Part shown: one piece after another, positions 1 to 10,225 of the stretch
How the letters are laid out: each line of letters starts with the position of its first letter
Position numbering within the stretch: the stretch's first letter is position 1
From: JBEVJC01 sp040510375
GTDB taxonomy: Bacteria > Bacteroidota > Bacteroidia > Chitinophagales > Chitinophagaceae
Length of the DNA: 64,000 nucleotides
Assembly: GCA_040510375.1 (NCBI GenBank)
Contig: JBEVJC010000033.1
Span: 1 to 64,000, forward strand
Reading direction: 5' to 3'
Notes under the pieces: model-generated
Database searches by the model: none
Seen by the model: only the letters and a program-made list of their open reading frames with translations
What the model was told of the DNA's origin: nothing
Position numbers and translations under genes: made by a program

Positions 1-537
1 AGCCAGCAACGTATCTATGCCATGTCACTGATCCATCAGAAAATTTATCAGTCGGAAGATATAAAAACGATTGAAATGAATAACTACCTGCCCGAACTGA
101 TCCAGTACCTGGAAGACAGTTTTGGAAATAACAGGCAGATTCATTTCCAGGTTGAGGTGGAGCCCATGAAGCTTGATATTTCACAGGCAATCCCGGTAGC
201 ATTGATAATAAACGAATCGGTTACCAATTCCATCAAGTACGCTTTTCCGGATAACAGGAAGGGAGTTATTGAAATCCGTATGCGCAGGATTGCTGACCAG
301 ATCTACCTGGAGATTTCCGATAACGGCATTGGGATCGATGAGAGCTGGCTGGTCAATGACTCTCCGGATTCGCTGGGACTTGAACTGATCAGGGGTCTGA
401 GCCGTGATCTCAAAGCCCGTTTGAAAATGGAAAACAACAATGGCACAAGGATCAGCATTGTATTCAATATTACTCCATTCGATACAAATGACGACACGCT
501 GAGCCGCTTCCTGATCTCGCAATTGTCAGACCGGTGA
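1..537 (+). CDS. Sensor histidine kinase, C-terminal part (5' end outside window)
   Basis: The reading frame is open from base 1 and stops at 537, so only about 178 C-terminal residues are visible. It starts in a helical stretch (MSLIHQKIYQSEDI) typical of the dimerisation/phosphoacceptor region of HisKA_2/HWE-type kinases. A GHKL ATPase domain follows: the N-box is seen as NESVTNSIKYAF, the G1 box as DNGIGI, and a G2-like segment as SLGLELIRGL. These kinases autophosphorylate a histidine and pass phosphate to a response regulator. The phosphoacceptor histidine and any sensor domain lie upstream and cannot be judged. The following gap and the promoter region of the next gene suggest it ends its transcript. 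The family call is secure; the ligand and partner are unknown. Confidence 0.88.
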   Translation, partial: SQQRIYAMSLIHQKIYQSEDIKTIEMNNYLPELIQYLEDSFGNNRQIHFQVEVEPMKLDISQAIPVALIINESVTNSIKYAFPDNRKGVIEIRMRRIADQIYLEISDNGIGIDESWLVNDSPDSLGLELIRGLSRDLKARLKMENNNGTRISIVFNITPFDTNDDTLSRFLISQLSDR

Positions 538-875
538 CTTTACTAAACCAGTCGCCCAGCCCAGTTTTGCCCAGTATGCCAAATAGTTTGGTGGGTGATT
601 TTCGAATTAATACTTTCGAACCGCCACAATAAAATGTATTAACTGTTAATACTTTTTATTTAACACAAATACCTCCCGACAAACCATCAAGGTATCCGTA
701 GGACCAGCTCCCACGTGTTCCTTCCTCCACCCTTTGACAATCATACATTATTTTATTCCAGTCTGAGAATTTCCATGTAAATCTATTGCTGACCTGTGTC
801 CGCGATAGAGCAGCCATTACTATTATTCATAGAAAACAATTTTATTGTTTAGCGTCAATGTAACACCTTATAACT
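538..875. other. Intergenic region with two inverted repeats, no gene seen
   Basis: No convincing coding sequence is present on either strand. Two perfect inverted repeats stand out. One is GTATTAAC-T-GTTAATAC at 636-652, directly followed by a T-rich run, which could be an operator or a weak terminator for the kinase. The other is AAACAAT-TTT-ATTGTTT at 834-850, only 25 bp before the start of the CotH gene, where it could be an operator or a leader hairpin. Neither role is proven. Confidence 0.5.
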
Positions 876-3800
876 ATGAAGAAGATTACACTGTTTATGT
901 TCTGTTTGCTTGCAGTCCTTACAATTACAGCGCAGACTTCGTTTCAAACCCTTGTTCCCTTTGGCAGTAGCTGGAAATACCTGGACGATGGTACCAGTCC
1001 GGGGAGCAACTGGAAGCTGAACGGATTTGATGAAACCGGGTGGAAAACCGGCAATGGTAAATTCGGACATGGGATCGCAGATGCAGCTACTAACATTTCG
1101 TTCGGACCAAATGTTTCACAGAAATACATCACCACCTATTTCAGGAAACAGGTGAATGTGACTAACCCCACGGCCTATACAACGGCCTTCACCATCAACA
1201 TGAAAAGAGATGATGGGGTGGTGGTATACCTGAATGGAACAGAATATTACCGGGCTAAAATGCCAGCGGGAACACCAACGAATACAACGTTGGCTACCAG
1301 TACAGGCGATGGCGGTGCCACACCGGTTACGTTTACTATAAAAAATACCAAGTTCCTGAATGGTGCAAATACAATTGCGGTAGAAATCCACTTGCAAAGC
1401 CCGTCTTCGCCGAATATGGCATTTGATATAGAGATGACGGGTACGGGTCCGACGGCAACCGATGTTACGCCACCAACAGTGCAGAGTATAAACCGGTTGA
1501 ATCCCGCCACCGCAACTACCAACGCCACTTCATTGACCTGGCGTGTGATGTTTTCAGAACCTGTAACAGGTGCAGATGCGGGCGACTTCCTGCTGAGTAC
1601 CATCAGCGGTACAGCAACAGGTACTATTTCTTCCATAACACCATCGGGTACAGGGGGAACTACCTATGATGTTACCGTAAACGCTGTGACCGGGACTGGT
1701 GAGTTAAGGCTTGACCTGAAAAACAGCGGTACGGGTATTGCAGATGGATCCGGCAACGGGATCAATACCGGATTCAATACCGGCCAGACCTATACTATCC
1801 AGAACGGTGATATAACTGCACCTTCGGTTACCAGCATCAGCAGGCAAATCCCAACCACCGAATCAACCTCAGCGAACTCGGTGACCTGGCGCATTATTTT
1901 CACGGAACGTGTTAATAATGTAGATATAAACGATGTGACCCTGGTCACGGCAAGTGGTAATGCGGCCGGTGTCGTTTCAGCCGTGGCTCCATCAGGTACG
2001 GCTGGTACAACGTACGACTTCACCATCAATTCTATTACCGGTGTAGGTGTATTAAGACTCGATCTTAAAAATACGGGCACGGGTATCACAGATATTGCCG
2101 GTAATCCAATCGCAGGTGGTTTCACTACGGGACAGGTTTATACAATCACCAATATTGCGGAACAGGCACTCTTTGGTTTTGGAAGCAACTGGAATTATCT
2201 CGACAATGGAACCGATCCGGGTGCAAACTGGAAAAGCCTTGCCTTTAATGATGCAGCCTGGAAAACAGGCAATGGAAAATTCGGACATGGTATTGCTGAT
2301 GCTACTACAACTGTATCGTACGGACCCAATGCTTCACAGAAATATATTACTACCTATTTCAGGAAAGTGGTAAACATTGCCAATCCATCGGAATATAGTA
2401 CCGCATTCACATTAAACCTGAAAAGAGATGATGGTGTTATTGTCTACGTCAATGGTACCGAACATTACCGGAGTAAAATGGCAACGGGTACACCAACCTA
2501 TACCACACTGGCAAGTGGTGCGGGCGACGCGGGTGTGACACCGATTTCTTTTTCCATCAAGACCAACAAATTTGTTAGTGGCAACAATATAATTGCAGTT
2601 GAAATCCATCTTCAGAGTCCTTCTTCACCACAAATGGCTTTTGACCTTGAGCTGAAGGGTACAGGACCTGCACAACCACCAGTCGATCCGGTACCCGTTG
2701 CACCTACTCTTTCTTCGCCGGTCAACGCAGCAACTGATATTACAGCAACAACCATATTCAACTGGAACACGGTGCCCGGTGCAACCAGATACAGGATAGA
2801 AATCTCCGAAAGCCAGACCTTCACCAGTACATTCCTGGCACAGGGAGATCTTACCACTACATCACTGGAGGTATCTAACCTGTTACCTGGCAAGACATAT
2901 TACTGGCGTGTACGTGGTTCAAATACCACCGGTGACGGGGCATGGTCCACGGTGTGGAGTTTTGTTACCGCTACTCCACCTGTAGCACCAGCCGCTCCCG
3001 TTCTCATTAACCCGGCTGATGCAGCAACAGAAATTCCTGTAACCACAACGCTCAGCTGGAATGCTTCGGCAGATGCATTGCAGTATGAAATTGAGGTTGC
3101 TACCAGCCAGGCATTCAGTCCAACGTTCTTCACACAGGCAGGTCTCACAGCTACATCGGCAGAAGTAGTAGGCCTGACGCAGAATACAATTTATTACTGG
3201 AGGGTCCGTGCTTCCAATACAGCCGGTAACAGTGACTGGTCCGCTGTTCGCAGTTTTACCACTGTGAATCCCCCACCACCTGTGCCACCAGCCGCACCTG
3301 CATTGAACAGTCCGGCCAATGCAGCAACAGAGATACCGGTTTCAGCAACCCTGTCGTGGGTAGCCAGTCCCAATGCCATTGATTACCGCGTTGAAGTTTC
3401 CGAAAGTGAAACCTTCAGCAGCACATTCTTTGCGCAGGGTAGTATCAGTGCAACTTCAATTGCAGTTGCCGGTATGACCAACAGCACTATCTACTACTGG
3501 CGCGTTCGTGGTGCCAATGCCGGTGGTGATGGTGACTGGTCAGTTGTCCGGAGCTTTACTACAGTGGCGCCGGTAACACCGCCCGCAATATCGCTGGTCC
3601 ATTACTGGAATTTTAATAATACTGCCAGCCTGCTTACACCTACCCTTAGTGTGAATGGTGGATCAATGACAGCAAGCCTTGCACCAACATCGGTCATTGA
3701 AGCGGGTACCGCCAATGAGTTTAATGGTGCAAATTCAAGGAACGGTGATCCGGTGGGAGCGCATTTCCGTCTCAACAATCCGAATGGCTCGTCTGTAACA

Positions 3801-6800
3801 TTGAATATTCCAAGTACGGGATATGAATTGATGATAATTAAATATGAAACCAGGCGATCAGCACAGGGCGGCGAAAAACAACAGATAAGTTATAGTACGG
3901 ATGGAAGTTCATATGTATTCCTCCAGGATGTAAGTGTAGTGAATGGTGTGCCAGTTGTGGTTGCTATTGACCTGTCGTCCATCCCCGATGCAAACAATAA
4001 TGCCAACCTTAAACTGAAGATTCAGTTTGAACAGGGCGTTGGTGGCACGGGCGGTAACGACCGGATTGATAATATTACGGTTGAAGGAAAATCTCTCGGT
4101 GGTGTTGCGTTACCCGGACAGGTCATTACCAATACCCCGGCCAATAATACACAGGAAACCCCATTGCGACCCGATTTCAGCTGGACTGAAACTGAAGATG
4201 CGGCGGGTTATCTGTTACAGGTGGCAACCGACAACCTGTTCACTAATGTGGTAGCAGAGAAAACAGTTTCAGGTCAGACCACCCATAAACTTGAATCGCC
4301 ACTTACTGTTGCAACAGATTATCACTGGAGGGTACGTGCATTCAATGCAGGGGGTGATGGACAGTGGTCGGATGTAAAAACATTCAAAACCATCCTTCAG
4401 TCGGTTGTATACAGTCTTGCCATCAACGAAGCTGTATCGACCAATAACGGACTGGTGACAGATGAAGACGGTTCAAACGAGGATTGGATGGAAATACATA
4501 ACTATGGAACGACCCCCATTAACCTGGAAGGTATTGGCCTGACCGATCTTCCGTCAACACCATTTAAATGGATATTCCCAGCCAAAACAATTGCGCCGGG
4601 GGCGTTCATCATTGTCTGGGCTTCCAATAAAAACAGGGTCAATCCTGCGCTGCCGCTTCATACAAACTTTGCTATCAGTTCAGGTGGTGAAGAACTGGTG
4701 CTTACCTCACCCGATGGGGTTACGATCGATGTGATGCCTGCTGTGACGATCCCTGCAGATGCGTCACGCGGACGGCAACCAGATGGAACAGGCAGTCATA
4801 AATACTTCCTGCCTGCCACACCTGGCGCAGCCAATACGGGCAGTGGTGTGGAAGGATTCCTGACCAAACCCGGATTCAGCCAGCCTCCTGGAATTTACCA
4901 GAATACAATTTCACTTGCAATAACACATACCGATCTGGAGGCAACAATCCGTTATACACTCGATGGTTCGGAACCAGTTGTTACATCGCCTGCTTACACA
5001 GGACCAATACAACTGATCGACAGGTCGGGTGCACAGAACGCGCATTCAATGATCCGCACCAATAACCTGACATCCGGATCAAGGATGTGGAATGCACCCA
5101 ATGGACTGGTCAGGAAAGGAACGGTCATCCGCGCACGTGCGTTTAAAACAAATTCCGCAGAATCGCCAACGCTCACCGGTACATTCCTGGTACTCAACGG
5201 AAGGCAGTATACACTACCCGTGCTCTCGGTAATCATGCCGCTGGATAGTATGTACAGTAATGACAAGGGACTTTTTGTGCCCGGCTTCAATTACTTCCCG
5301 GGGGATGATGGGACAGGTAATTATTACCAGAAGGGCGACGATTGGGAAAGGGCGGGATCGATAGAAATGTTCTCGGCCGACCTGAACTTCCAGCAGAATA
5401 TCGGGTATCGCATTAATGGTGATTATTCACGCAGGTTCCCGCAGAAATCGCTGAGACTTGTAGCCAAGAGCAAGTTCGGTCCCAATTCAATTAACTATAA
5501 AATGTTTACCGATTTCAACCAGGCAAGTTTCAAGCGACTTGAACTGACCAATGCCGGCAACGACTGGGGTTCGGCATTGATGAGGGATGCACTGGGCAGC
5601 AGGCTGGTGAGCCATATCCTGCCCACCGAGCATAACCGTTTATCAGTTGTTTATGTCAATGGGGAATACTGGGGTGTGCACTTTATCCGTGAGCATATTG
5701 ACAAGTTCATGCTGGCAAGTATCTATGGAATTGATCCGGATAATATTGACTACCTCACCAGACAATATGAAATTGAAGAAGGGGAAGATGTTTATTACAA
5801 ACAGTTGCTGAATTATGTGCAGGGAACTGACCTGACATCAAACGAGAATTTCAAACAGGTTGACAAGCTGATGGATGTGGACAATTACCTGGATTACTTC
5901 AGTTCGCAGATTTACTTTGGCAATACAGACTGGCCGCATAGTAATATTGAATACTGGAGATCACGTGTACAGTATAATCCAGCTGCAGCAGGAGGCCAGG
6001 ATGGACGCTGGAGATGGATCCTGCATGATATGGACCAGGGATTTGTGAATGCACAGTTCAATTCGGTACAGTGGGTAACAGCCCCGGTAAATACGGAGGT
6101 TGGTGATGCCTGGCCAAATGTATTGATGAGAGGATTACTTACCAATGAGAAGTTTAAATTTGGTTTCATCAACCGAATTGCCGACCAGCTTAACAGTTCA
6201 TTCATCACTACTCGTGTGAACCAGATCGTGGACAGTATGAAGGCTGTATTACAACCTGAAATAGCGGAGCATAGCCTGCGGTGGAGGGAGCCATCATCGT
6301 TATCAAGCTGGAACAGCAAGGCAGATGCGATCAAAACATTCAACACGCAGCGGCCAGCTGTTGTGAGACAGCACCTGATTGCCGGATTCAGCCTGGGTAA
6401 CCAGTTAACGGTGACATTAAATGTCAGTGATAAGTCGCACGGAAGTATCAAAATAAACTCGCTGATCATTAACAGTGCAACAGTAGGTGCGAATGCCCAG
6501 CAGCCCTATCCATGGACGGGTATTTATTTCGGAAACGTACCACTTGAATTCAAGGCGCTCGCCAATCCGGGATTTGCATTTGACCATTGGGTAGTCAACG
6601 GACAGGATTATACTACAGAAGACCTGATCATTACTCCAACCGGCAACCTGCCCGTGACTGCAATTTTTATCCCAACAACAGGAGTGAAACCAGTGCTTAT
6701 ATCTCCGGGTAACACCGTGAAAAATGTTGCCAAAACACCGGCTGTCTTTACCTGGCAGGCAGTGCCACAGGCAACAACCTACCGCCTGCAGGTTTCATTG

Positions 6801-8222
6801 AAACAGGACTTCCTGGCACCGGCAGCTGACCATAATGATTTAACAGTCACCAGCGCCAATGTTACCGGCCTGTTGGATAGTGCACTGTATTATTGGAGAG
6901 TTAGGGCAGTGGGTCCAGATGGTACAAGTGAGTGGTCGGATGTGCGGAGCTTTACAACGGTGGCGTCCTCAACACCATTCCCTGCAACAGTTACCCTGGT
7001 ATCGCCCGTCAGTAATGCAACCAATGTTGCGATCAACGCCATACTCAACTGGAACGCTTCTGCCAATGCCAGTACTTATTCGGTGCAGGTATCGAATGAA
7101 TCGAACTTTGACGACCTGGTAGTGAACCAGTATAATATCGGCGGCACATCGTACAAGATCAAGGGACTGTTGAGAAATACGGTTTACTTCTGGAGGGTTA
7201 AGGCAACGAATGAGCGTGGTACTACTGCATGGTCAGAAACAAGATCCTTCAAAACAAGCAGCCTTGCAACCAATGCATCGCTGGTAGGTTACTGGCCACT
7301 GAATGAAGGAAGCGGAAAACTTTTACTGGATTATTCAGGAAATACAAACAATGCGGTATTACAGTCATTCGATGATATCTACTGGGTGCCTGCGGTAGAA
7401 AACCTGGGTCTCAGTGTGCTTGCAAGGACGAATATGTTCGGGATCGCACCGAATCATGCTTCGCTGAATATCACCAGTCAGATTACGATTGCTGCATGGA
7501 TCAGGCCGGCCGAACTGGGCACAAGGACAGTGGTCAGTAAAACTGCACCTGATGGGTATGAGTTGGGAATAAATACCAATGGCAAGGTGGACTTCCGCTT
7601 CAACAGTACCACCAATGGCAACACATACAGGCTGCAATCCACCGGCACTTATATTGCTGATGGAATAACCTGGACACATATCGCGGCAACATTCGACGGT
7701 ACTACATCCAGAATTTATATCAATGGAGTGTTGAGTGGAACGGTTACCTATGGAGCACCGGTTACTATCCGGCCCAATACATCGAATCTTTATATTGGTG
7801 CATTGGCAGGGGGACAAAGATGGAAGGGTGTTATCGACGATGTGCAGTTGTACAGCAGCGCGCTCACTGAAACGCAGATTTCGGAACTGGTGAATCCGGA
7901 AGTTGGGGGACCTGCAGCGCCACCTGTGCCGATGGGTCTCAGCAACCGGCCAATTGTTATAACAGAGCAGGTACACACCCTGCGGCTCTATCCCAATCCG
8001 GTGAGGGATCAGATGAACCTGGAATTTAAAACCGGCATTAGTGGAAGGGTAAGCATTACCATTACCGATGCACTTGGAAAGGTTTGCCTGCAATCCAATT
8101 ACAACCTGGCAACGAACAAACTGTCAATCGACCTGCTGGGAGCGCAACTGAAACCGGGAGTATACTTCCTGTCGGCCAGTGCTCCGGGGTATAAACAGGG
8201 TATCAGGTTTGTGAAACAATAG
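876..8222 (+). CDS. Giant secreted CotH-family multidomain protein with T9SS sorting signal
   Basis: This 2448-residue protein has a Sec signal peptide (MKKITLFMFCLLAVLTITAQ). Domains in order: a beta-sandwich module (about 23-195), two SbsA-like Ig domains (200-425), a second copy of the first module (428-600), three FN3 domains (607-905), a jelly-roll-like module (907-1076), another FN3, a lamin-tail domain (1177-1320), a chitobiase C-terminal-like domain (1329-1390), a CotH domain (1445-1840), two FN3 domains (1939-2128), a LamG domain (2137-2338) and a type A T9SS sorting domain (LRLYPNPV to the end). The CotH part keeps WILHDMDQGF, the acidic motif of the atypical kinase fold known from spore-coat CotH. 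The protein should be exported by T9SS and held at or released from the cell surface. Its substrate is unknown; adhesion or glycan binding is an inference from the accessory domains. A strong terminator follows. Confidence 0.9.
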   Translation: MKKITLFMFCLLAVLTITAQTSFQTLVPFGSSWKYLDDGTSPGSNWKLNGFDETGWKTGNGKFGHGIADAATNISFGPNVSQKYITTYFRKQVNVTNPTAYTTAFTINMKRDDGVVVYLNGTEYYRAKMPAGTPTNTTLATSTGDGGATPVTFTIKNTKFLNGANTIAVEIHLQSPSSPNMAFDIEMTGTGPTATDVTPPTVQSINRLNPATATTNATSLTWRVMFSEPVTGADAGDFLLSTISGTATGTISSITPSGTGGTTYDVTVNAVTGTGELRLDLKNSGTGIADGSGNGINTGFNTGQTYTIQNGDITAPSVTSISRQIPTTESTSANSVTWRIIFTERVNNVDINDVTLVTASGNAAGVVSAVAPSGTAGTTYDFTINSITGVGVLRLDLKNTGTGITDIAGNPIAGGFTTGQVYTITNIAEQALFGFGSNWNYLDNGTDPGANWKSLAFNDAAWKTGNGKFGHGIADATTTVSYGPNASQKYITTYFRKVVNIANPSEYSTAFTLNLKRDDGVIVYVNGTEHYRSKMATGTPTYTTLASGAGDAGVTPISFSIKTNKFVSGNNIIAVEIHLQSPSSPQMAFDLELKGTGPAQPPVDPVPVAPTLSSPVNAATDITATTIFNWNTVPGATRYRIEISESQTFTSTFLAQGDLTTTSLEVSNLLPGKTYYWRVRGSNTTGDGAWSTVWSFVTATPPVAPAAPVLINPADAATEIPVTTTLSWNASADALQYEIEVATSQAFSPTFFTQAGLTATSAEVVGLTQNTIYYWRVRASNTAGNSDWSAVRSFTTVNPPPPVPPAAPALNSPANAATEIPVSATLSWVASPNAIDYRVEVSESETFSSTFFAQGSISATSIAVAGMTNSTIYYWRVRGANAGGDGDWSVVRSFTTVAPVTPPAISLVHYWNFNNTASLLTPTLSVNGGSMTASLAPTSVIEAGTANEFNGANSRNGDPVGAHFRLNNPNGSSVTLNIPSTGYELMIIKYETRRSAQGGEKQQISYSTDGSSYVFLQDVSVVNGVPVVVAIDLSSIPDANNNANLKLKIQFEQGVGGTGGNDRIDNITVEGKSLGGVALPGQVITNTPANNTQETPLRPDFSWTETEDAAGYLLQVATDNLFTNVVAEKTVSGQTTHKLESPLTVATDYHWRVRAFNAGGDGQWSDVKTFKTILQSVVYSLAINEAVSTNNGLVTDEDGSNEDWMEIHNYGTTPINLEGIGLTDLPSTPFKWIFPAKTIAPGAFIIVWASNKNRVNPALPLHTNFAISSGGEELVLTSPDGVTIDVMPAVTIPADASRGRQPDGTGSHKYFLPATPGAANTGSGVEGFLTKPGFSQPPGIYQNTISLAITHTDLEATIRYTLDGSEPVVTSPAYTGPIQLIDRSGAQNAHSMIRTNNLTSGSRMWNAPNGLVRKGTVIRARAFKTNSAESPTLTGTFLVLNGRQYTLPVLSVIMPLDSMYSNDKGLFVPGFNYFPGDDGTGNYYQKGDDWERAGSIEMFSADLNFQQNIGYRINGDYSRRFPQKSLRLVAKSKFGPNSINYKMFTDFNQASFKRLELTNAGNDWGSALMRDALGSRLVSHILPTEHNRLSVVYVNGEYWGVHFIREHIDKFMLASIYGIDPDNIDYLTRQYEIEEGEDVYYKQLLNYVQGTDLTSNENFKQVDKLMDVDNYLDYFSSQIYFGNTDWPHSNIEYWRSRVQYNPAAAGGQDGRWRWILHDMDQGFVNAQFNSVQWVTAPVNTEVGDAWPNVLMRGLLTNEKFKFGFINRIADQLNSSFITTRVNQIVDSMKAVLQPEIAEHSLRWREPSSLSSWNSKADAIKTFNTQRPAVVRQHLIAGFSLGNQLTVTLNVSDKSHGSIKINSLIINSATVGANAQQPYPWTGIYFGNVPLEFKALANPGFAFDHWVVNGQDYTTEDLIITPTGNLPVTAIFIPTTGVKPVLISPGNTVKNVAKTPAVFTWQAVPQATTYRLQVSLKQDFLAPAADHNDLTVTSANVTGLLDSALYYWRVRAVGPDGTSEWSDVRSFTTVASSTPFPATVTLVSPVSNATNVAINAILNWNASANASTYSVQVSNESNFDDLVVNQYNIGGTSYKIKGLLRNTVYFWRVKATNERGTTAWSETRSFKTSSLATNASLVGYWPLNEGSGKLLLDYSGNTNNAVLQSFDDIYWVPAVENLGLSVLARTNMFGIAPNHASLNITSQITIAAWIRPAELGTRTVVSKTAPDGYELGINTNGKVDFRFNSTTNGNTYRLQSTGTYIADGITWTHIAATFDGTTSRIYINGVLSGTVTYGAPVTIRPNTSNLYIGALAGGQRWKGVIDDVQLYSSALTETQISELVNPEVGGPAAPPVPMGLSNRPIVITEQVHTLRLYPNPVRDQMNLEFKTGISGRVSITITDALGKVCLQSNYNLATNKLSIDLLGAQLKPGVYFLSASAPGYKQGIRFVKQ

Positions 8223-8234
8223 ATTAGTGTGGTT

Positions 8235-8272
8235 AAAAAGGTACTGTCTCCCAGGGGGCAGTACCTTTTTTT
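8235..8272 (+). terminator. Rho-independent terminator after the CotH gene
   Basis: A perfect 12-bp stem (AAAAAGGTACTG at 8235-8246 with CAGTACCTTTTT at 8259-8270) encloses a 12-nt loop and runs into T residues. It lies 12 nt after the CotH stop codon. Because the stem begins with A5 it could also act on the minus strand. Confidence 0.9.
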
Positions 8273-8355
8273 AATTAAGGTCGCGCGGAAAACAGCGGAT
8301 TAAAATATTTTATAAGTTGGTTTTCGGTATTTTGGGTGGAAAAATTTACCAGCCA

Positions 8356-9816
8356 ATGACCAGGATTCTTTTTATCATTTTATTCTTTTTTATCTCCGTA
8401 TCTGTTTTTGCCCAGCAAACCCAATGGGAGCCTGTTTTCCGGAAGATCAACGAGGAGGTTCAGTCAAATTCAAAAGCCTACAGTACGTTACAGGATGCAA
8501 CTGAAAAAATCGGTCACCGGTTGACCGGATCCGAAAATGGAAAAAAGGCGGAAGAGTATGCATATAATCTTTTAAAAAGTTATGGGTATAAAAATGTGCG
8601 GTACCAGCCTTTTGAAGTAGAGAGCTGGAGCAGGGGTACAATTTATATCAGTGTTGGTCGCCATGCAGATAGCCTGATCAGCATTAAGTCGGTATCACTG
8701 GCGCATTCGCCGGTTAAAACAGACCTTACTGGCGAGCTGGTGGATATGGGTAATGGATTGGATAGTGATTACCTGGCCCGTCCCGGTGTGGTTAAGGATA
8801 AAATTGCGCTGGTGTACCTGGGCATCCTGCCAAACACAACGGGCCGAACGCTTCACCGTTCGGAGAAAACAGCCATTGCTATTAAGTATGGTGCTAAAGG
8901 GATTATCGTTATCAATACGGTTGACGGAGGCACACTGCTCACGGGCACAGCATCAGTTACCGGAAAACTGATTCCCATCCCGGCTGTATGTATCGGGAAA
9001 GAGGATGGTATGCGGTTTAAAGAATTGTTGAAGACGGGCCAGTTGCTGACCCATATTAAAATGACAAATTTTTCTGGTCCGATAAGGGCACGTAATGTTA
9101 TAGCAACACTGGAGGGCAGTAATCTTAAAAGTGAAAAGATAGTAGTGGGTGGTCATCTGGATAGCTGGGACCTGGCAACGGGTGCCATTGATAACGGGAT
9201 TGGTTCCTTTTCGATCCTTGATATGGCGCGTACCCTGAAGAAGCTGGGAATAAAACCAAGGAGATCGATCGAATTTGTGATGTTTATGGGAGAAGAGCAA
9301 GGCCTGCTTGGCTCTGAAGCGTATGTGGAAGATGCAATCAGGGATAAGAGTATCGACAGGATCCGGTTTATGCTGAACTTCGATATGACGGGGGATGTGC
9401 GTGGATTTAATGCAACCGACTCAACTGCAAGGGACCTGTTCCAGTCGGTCGGATCAGTGATCAGCAAAATTGATACAGGGTTTTCCAATTCTTTTTCCAG
9501 CAGGGCCGGGTTGCATAGTGATCACCAGCCCTTCATGTTGCAGGGCATTCCAACCGGTGGTGGCGGTGGTGGAAGAGGCAGTGGTAATGGTCCGGCGGGC
9601 TGTTACCATGCCGATTGTGATGTATTTGCACTGGTAAACTATCCGCAGGGTATGAAGAATACGGTCAGGTTTGTATCAATGTTGCTGTATGCACTTGGTA
9701 CAGCTGATGAAATAACGGTGAAAAAAAGAAACGACCTGGAGACAAGGGATTTCCTGCTGGAACAAAACCTGAAAGAACCACTGCAACTGGAAGGTCAGTG
9801 GAGATGGAAAGATTAA
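8356..9816 (+). CDS. Secreted M28-family zinc metallopeptidase
   Basis: The protein has 486 residues from the ATG at 8356, chosen because it opens directly into a signal peptide (MTRILFIILFFFISVSVFAQ); the frame extends upstream to 8317 but adds an unlikely leader. A PA-like insertion lies at roughly 110-235. The M28 catalytic domain shows the expected zinc ligands and base: GGHLDSWD (near 265), MGEEQGL (near 309), NFDMTGD (near 341) and YHADCD (near 417). Family members are aminopeptidases or carboxypeptidases acting outside the cytoplasm. A Gly-rich loop (PTGGGGGGRGSG) sits just before the last histidine motif. It is separated from the CotH gene by a terminator and is probably transcribed alone. 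Substrate preference cannot be read from sequence. Confidence 0.93.
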   Translation: MTRILFIILFFFISVSVFAQQTQWEPVFRKINEEVQSNSKAYSTLQDATEKIGHRLTGSENGKKAEEYAYNLLKSYGYKNVRYQPFEVESWSRGTIYISVGRHADSLISIKSVSLAHSPVKTDLTGELVDMGNGLDSDYLARPGVVKDKIALVYLGILPNTTGRTLHRSEKTAIAIKYGAKGIIVINTVDGGTLLTGTASVTGKLIPIPAVCIGKEDGMRFKELLKTGQLLTHIKMTNFSGPIRARNVIATLEGSNLKSEKIVVGGHLDSWDLATGAIDNGIGSFSILDMARTLKKLGIKPRRSIEFVMFMGEEQGLLGSEAYVEDAIRDKSIDRIRFMLNFDMTGDVRGFNATDSTARDLFQSVGSVISKIDTGFSNSFSSRAGLHSDHQPFMLQGIPTGGGGGGRGSGNGPAGCYHADCDVFALVNYPQGMKNTVRFVSMLLYALGTADEITVKKRNDLETRDFLLEQNLKEPLQLEGQWRWKD

Positions 9817-9932
9817 AAAAAGAATTCAGTTGATGCTGGATTGATGCAGGAGAGGGCGGAAATGAAAGATCAAAAACAAGGGACAGTGGAAGAGAACGAT
9901 TAAAAATACAAGTGAGGGCGAACGCTTAAAAT

Positions 9933-9964
9933 AAAAAAGGGCCGCATCAATCCTGATGCGGCCC
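9933..9964 (-). terminator. Terminator hairpin for the minus-strand small gene
   Basis: A perfect 11-bp stem (GGGCCGCATCA at 9939-9949, TGATGCGGCCC at 9954-9964) with a 4-nt loop is flanked on the left by A6, which reads as T6 on the minus strand. It lies 16 nt beyond the stop of the minus-strand ORF at 9981 and may also stop read-through from the M28 gene. Confidence 0.85.
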
Positions 9965-9980
9965 CTCTGTTTATAAGGTA

Positions 9981-10172
9981 TTACTGAAGACTTCTGCTGG
10001 TGCGGGGTTTAAACCTTTTCACCGACAGAATCAGCAATGGCAGTGTAGCAAATAATAAGGTATACCAGGAAGCACCCGATACCAACCCTTCTTTCATTAT
10101 AACAATATTGAGCATAACATACAGTGTCACAACGCTCTTGCCCGTATGCACGGGACTTTCAATTCTTCGCAT
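9981..10172 (-). CDS. Small putative membrane protein, unknown function
   Basis: This 63-residue ORF starts MRRIESPVHTGKSVV and contains two hydrophobic stretches, about residues 14-30 (VVTLYVMLNIVIM) and 35-53 (ASWYTLLFATLPLLILSV), followed by a basic tail (KRFKPRTSRS). This fits a two-helix inner-membrane hairpin with both ends in the cytoplasm. I do not recognise a family. Its reality is supported mainly by the strong minus-strand terminator immediately downstream. The plus strand over the same interval carries an overlapping ORF of similar size that lacks such support. Confidence 0.6.
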   Translation of the reverse strand: MRRIESPVHTGKSVVTLYVMLNIVIMKEGLVSGASWYTLLFATLPLLILSVKRFKPRTSRSLQ

Positions 10173-10225
10173 AGTTATAGATTTAAAATTCCGGTAATTT
10201 AATTAGAGAAGCAGATCGCCTTCAA

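Noticed and set aside
7365..8093. 242-codon minus-strand ORF within the CotH gene
   Set aside because: It lies inside a well-supported coding region with clear LamG and sorting domains on the plus strand and shows no domain; it is a frame shadow.
10000..10197. Plus-strand 65-codon ORF opposite the small membrane-protein gene
   Set aside because: The minus-strand ORF has two clean membrane helices and a terminator placed correctly for it; the plus-strand frame has neither.
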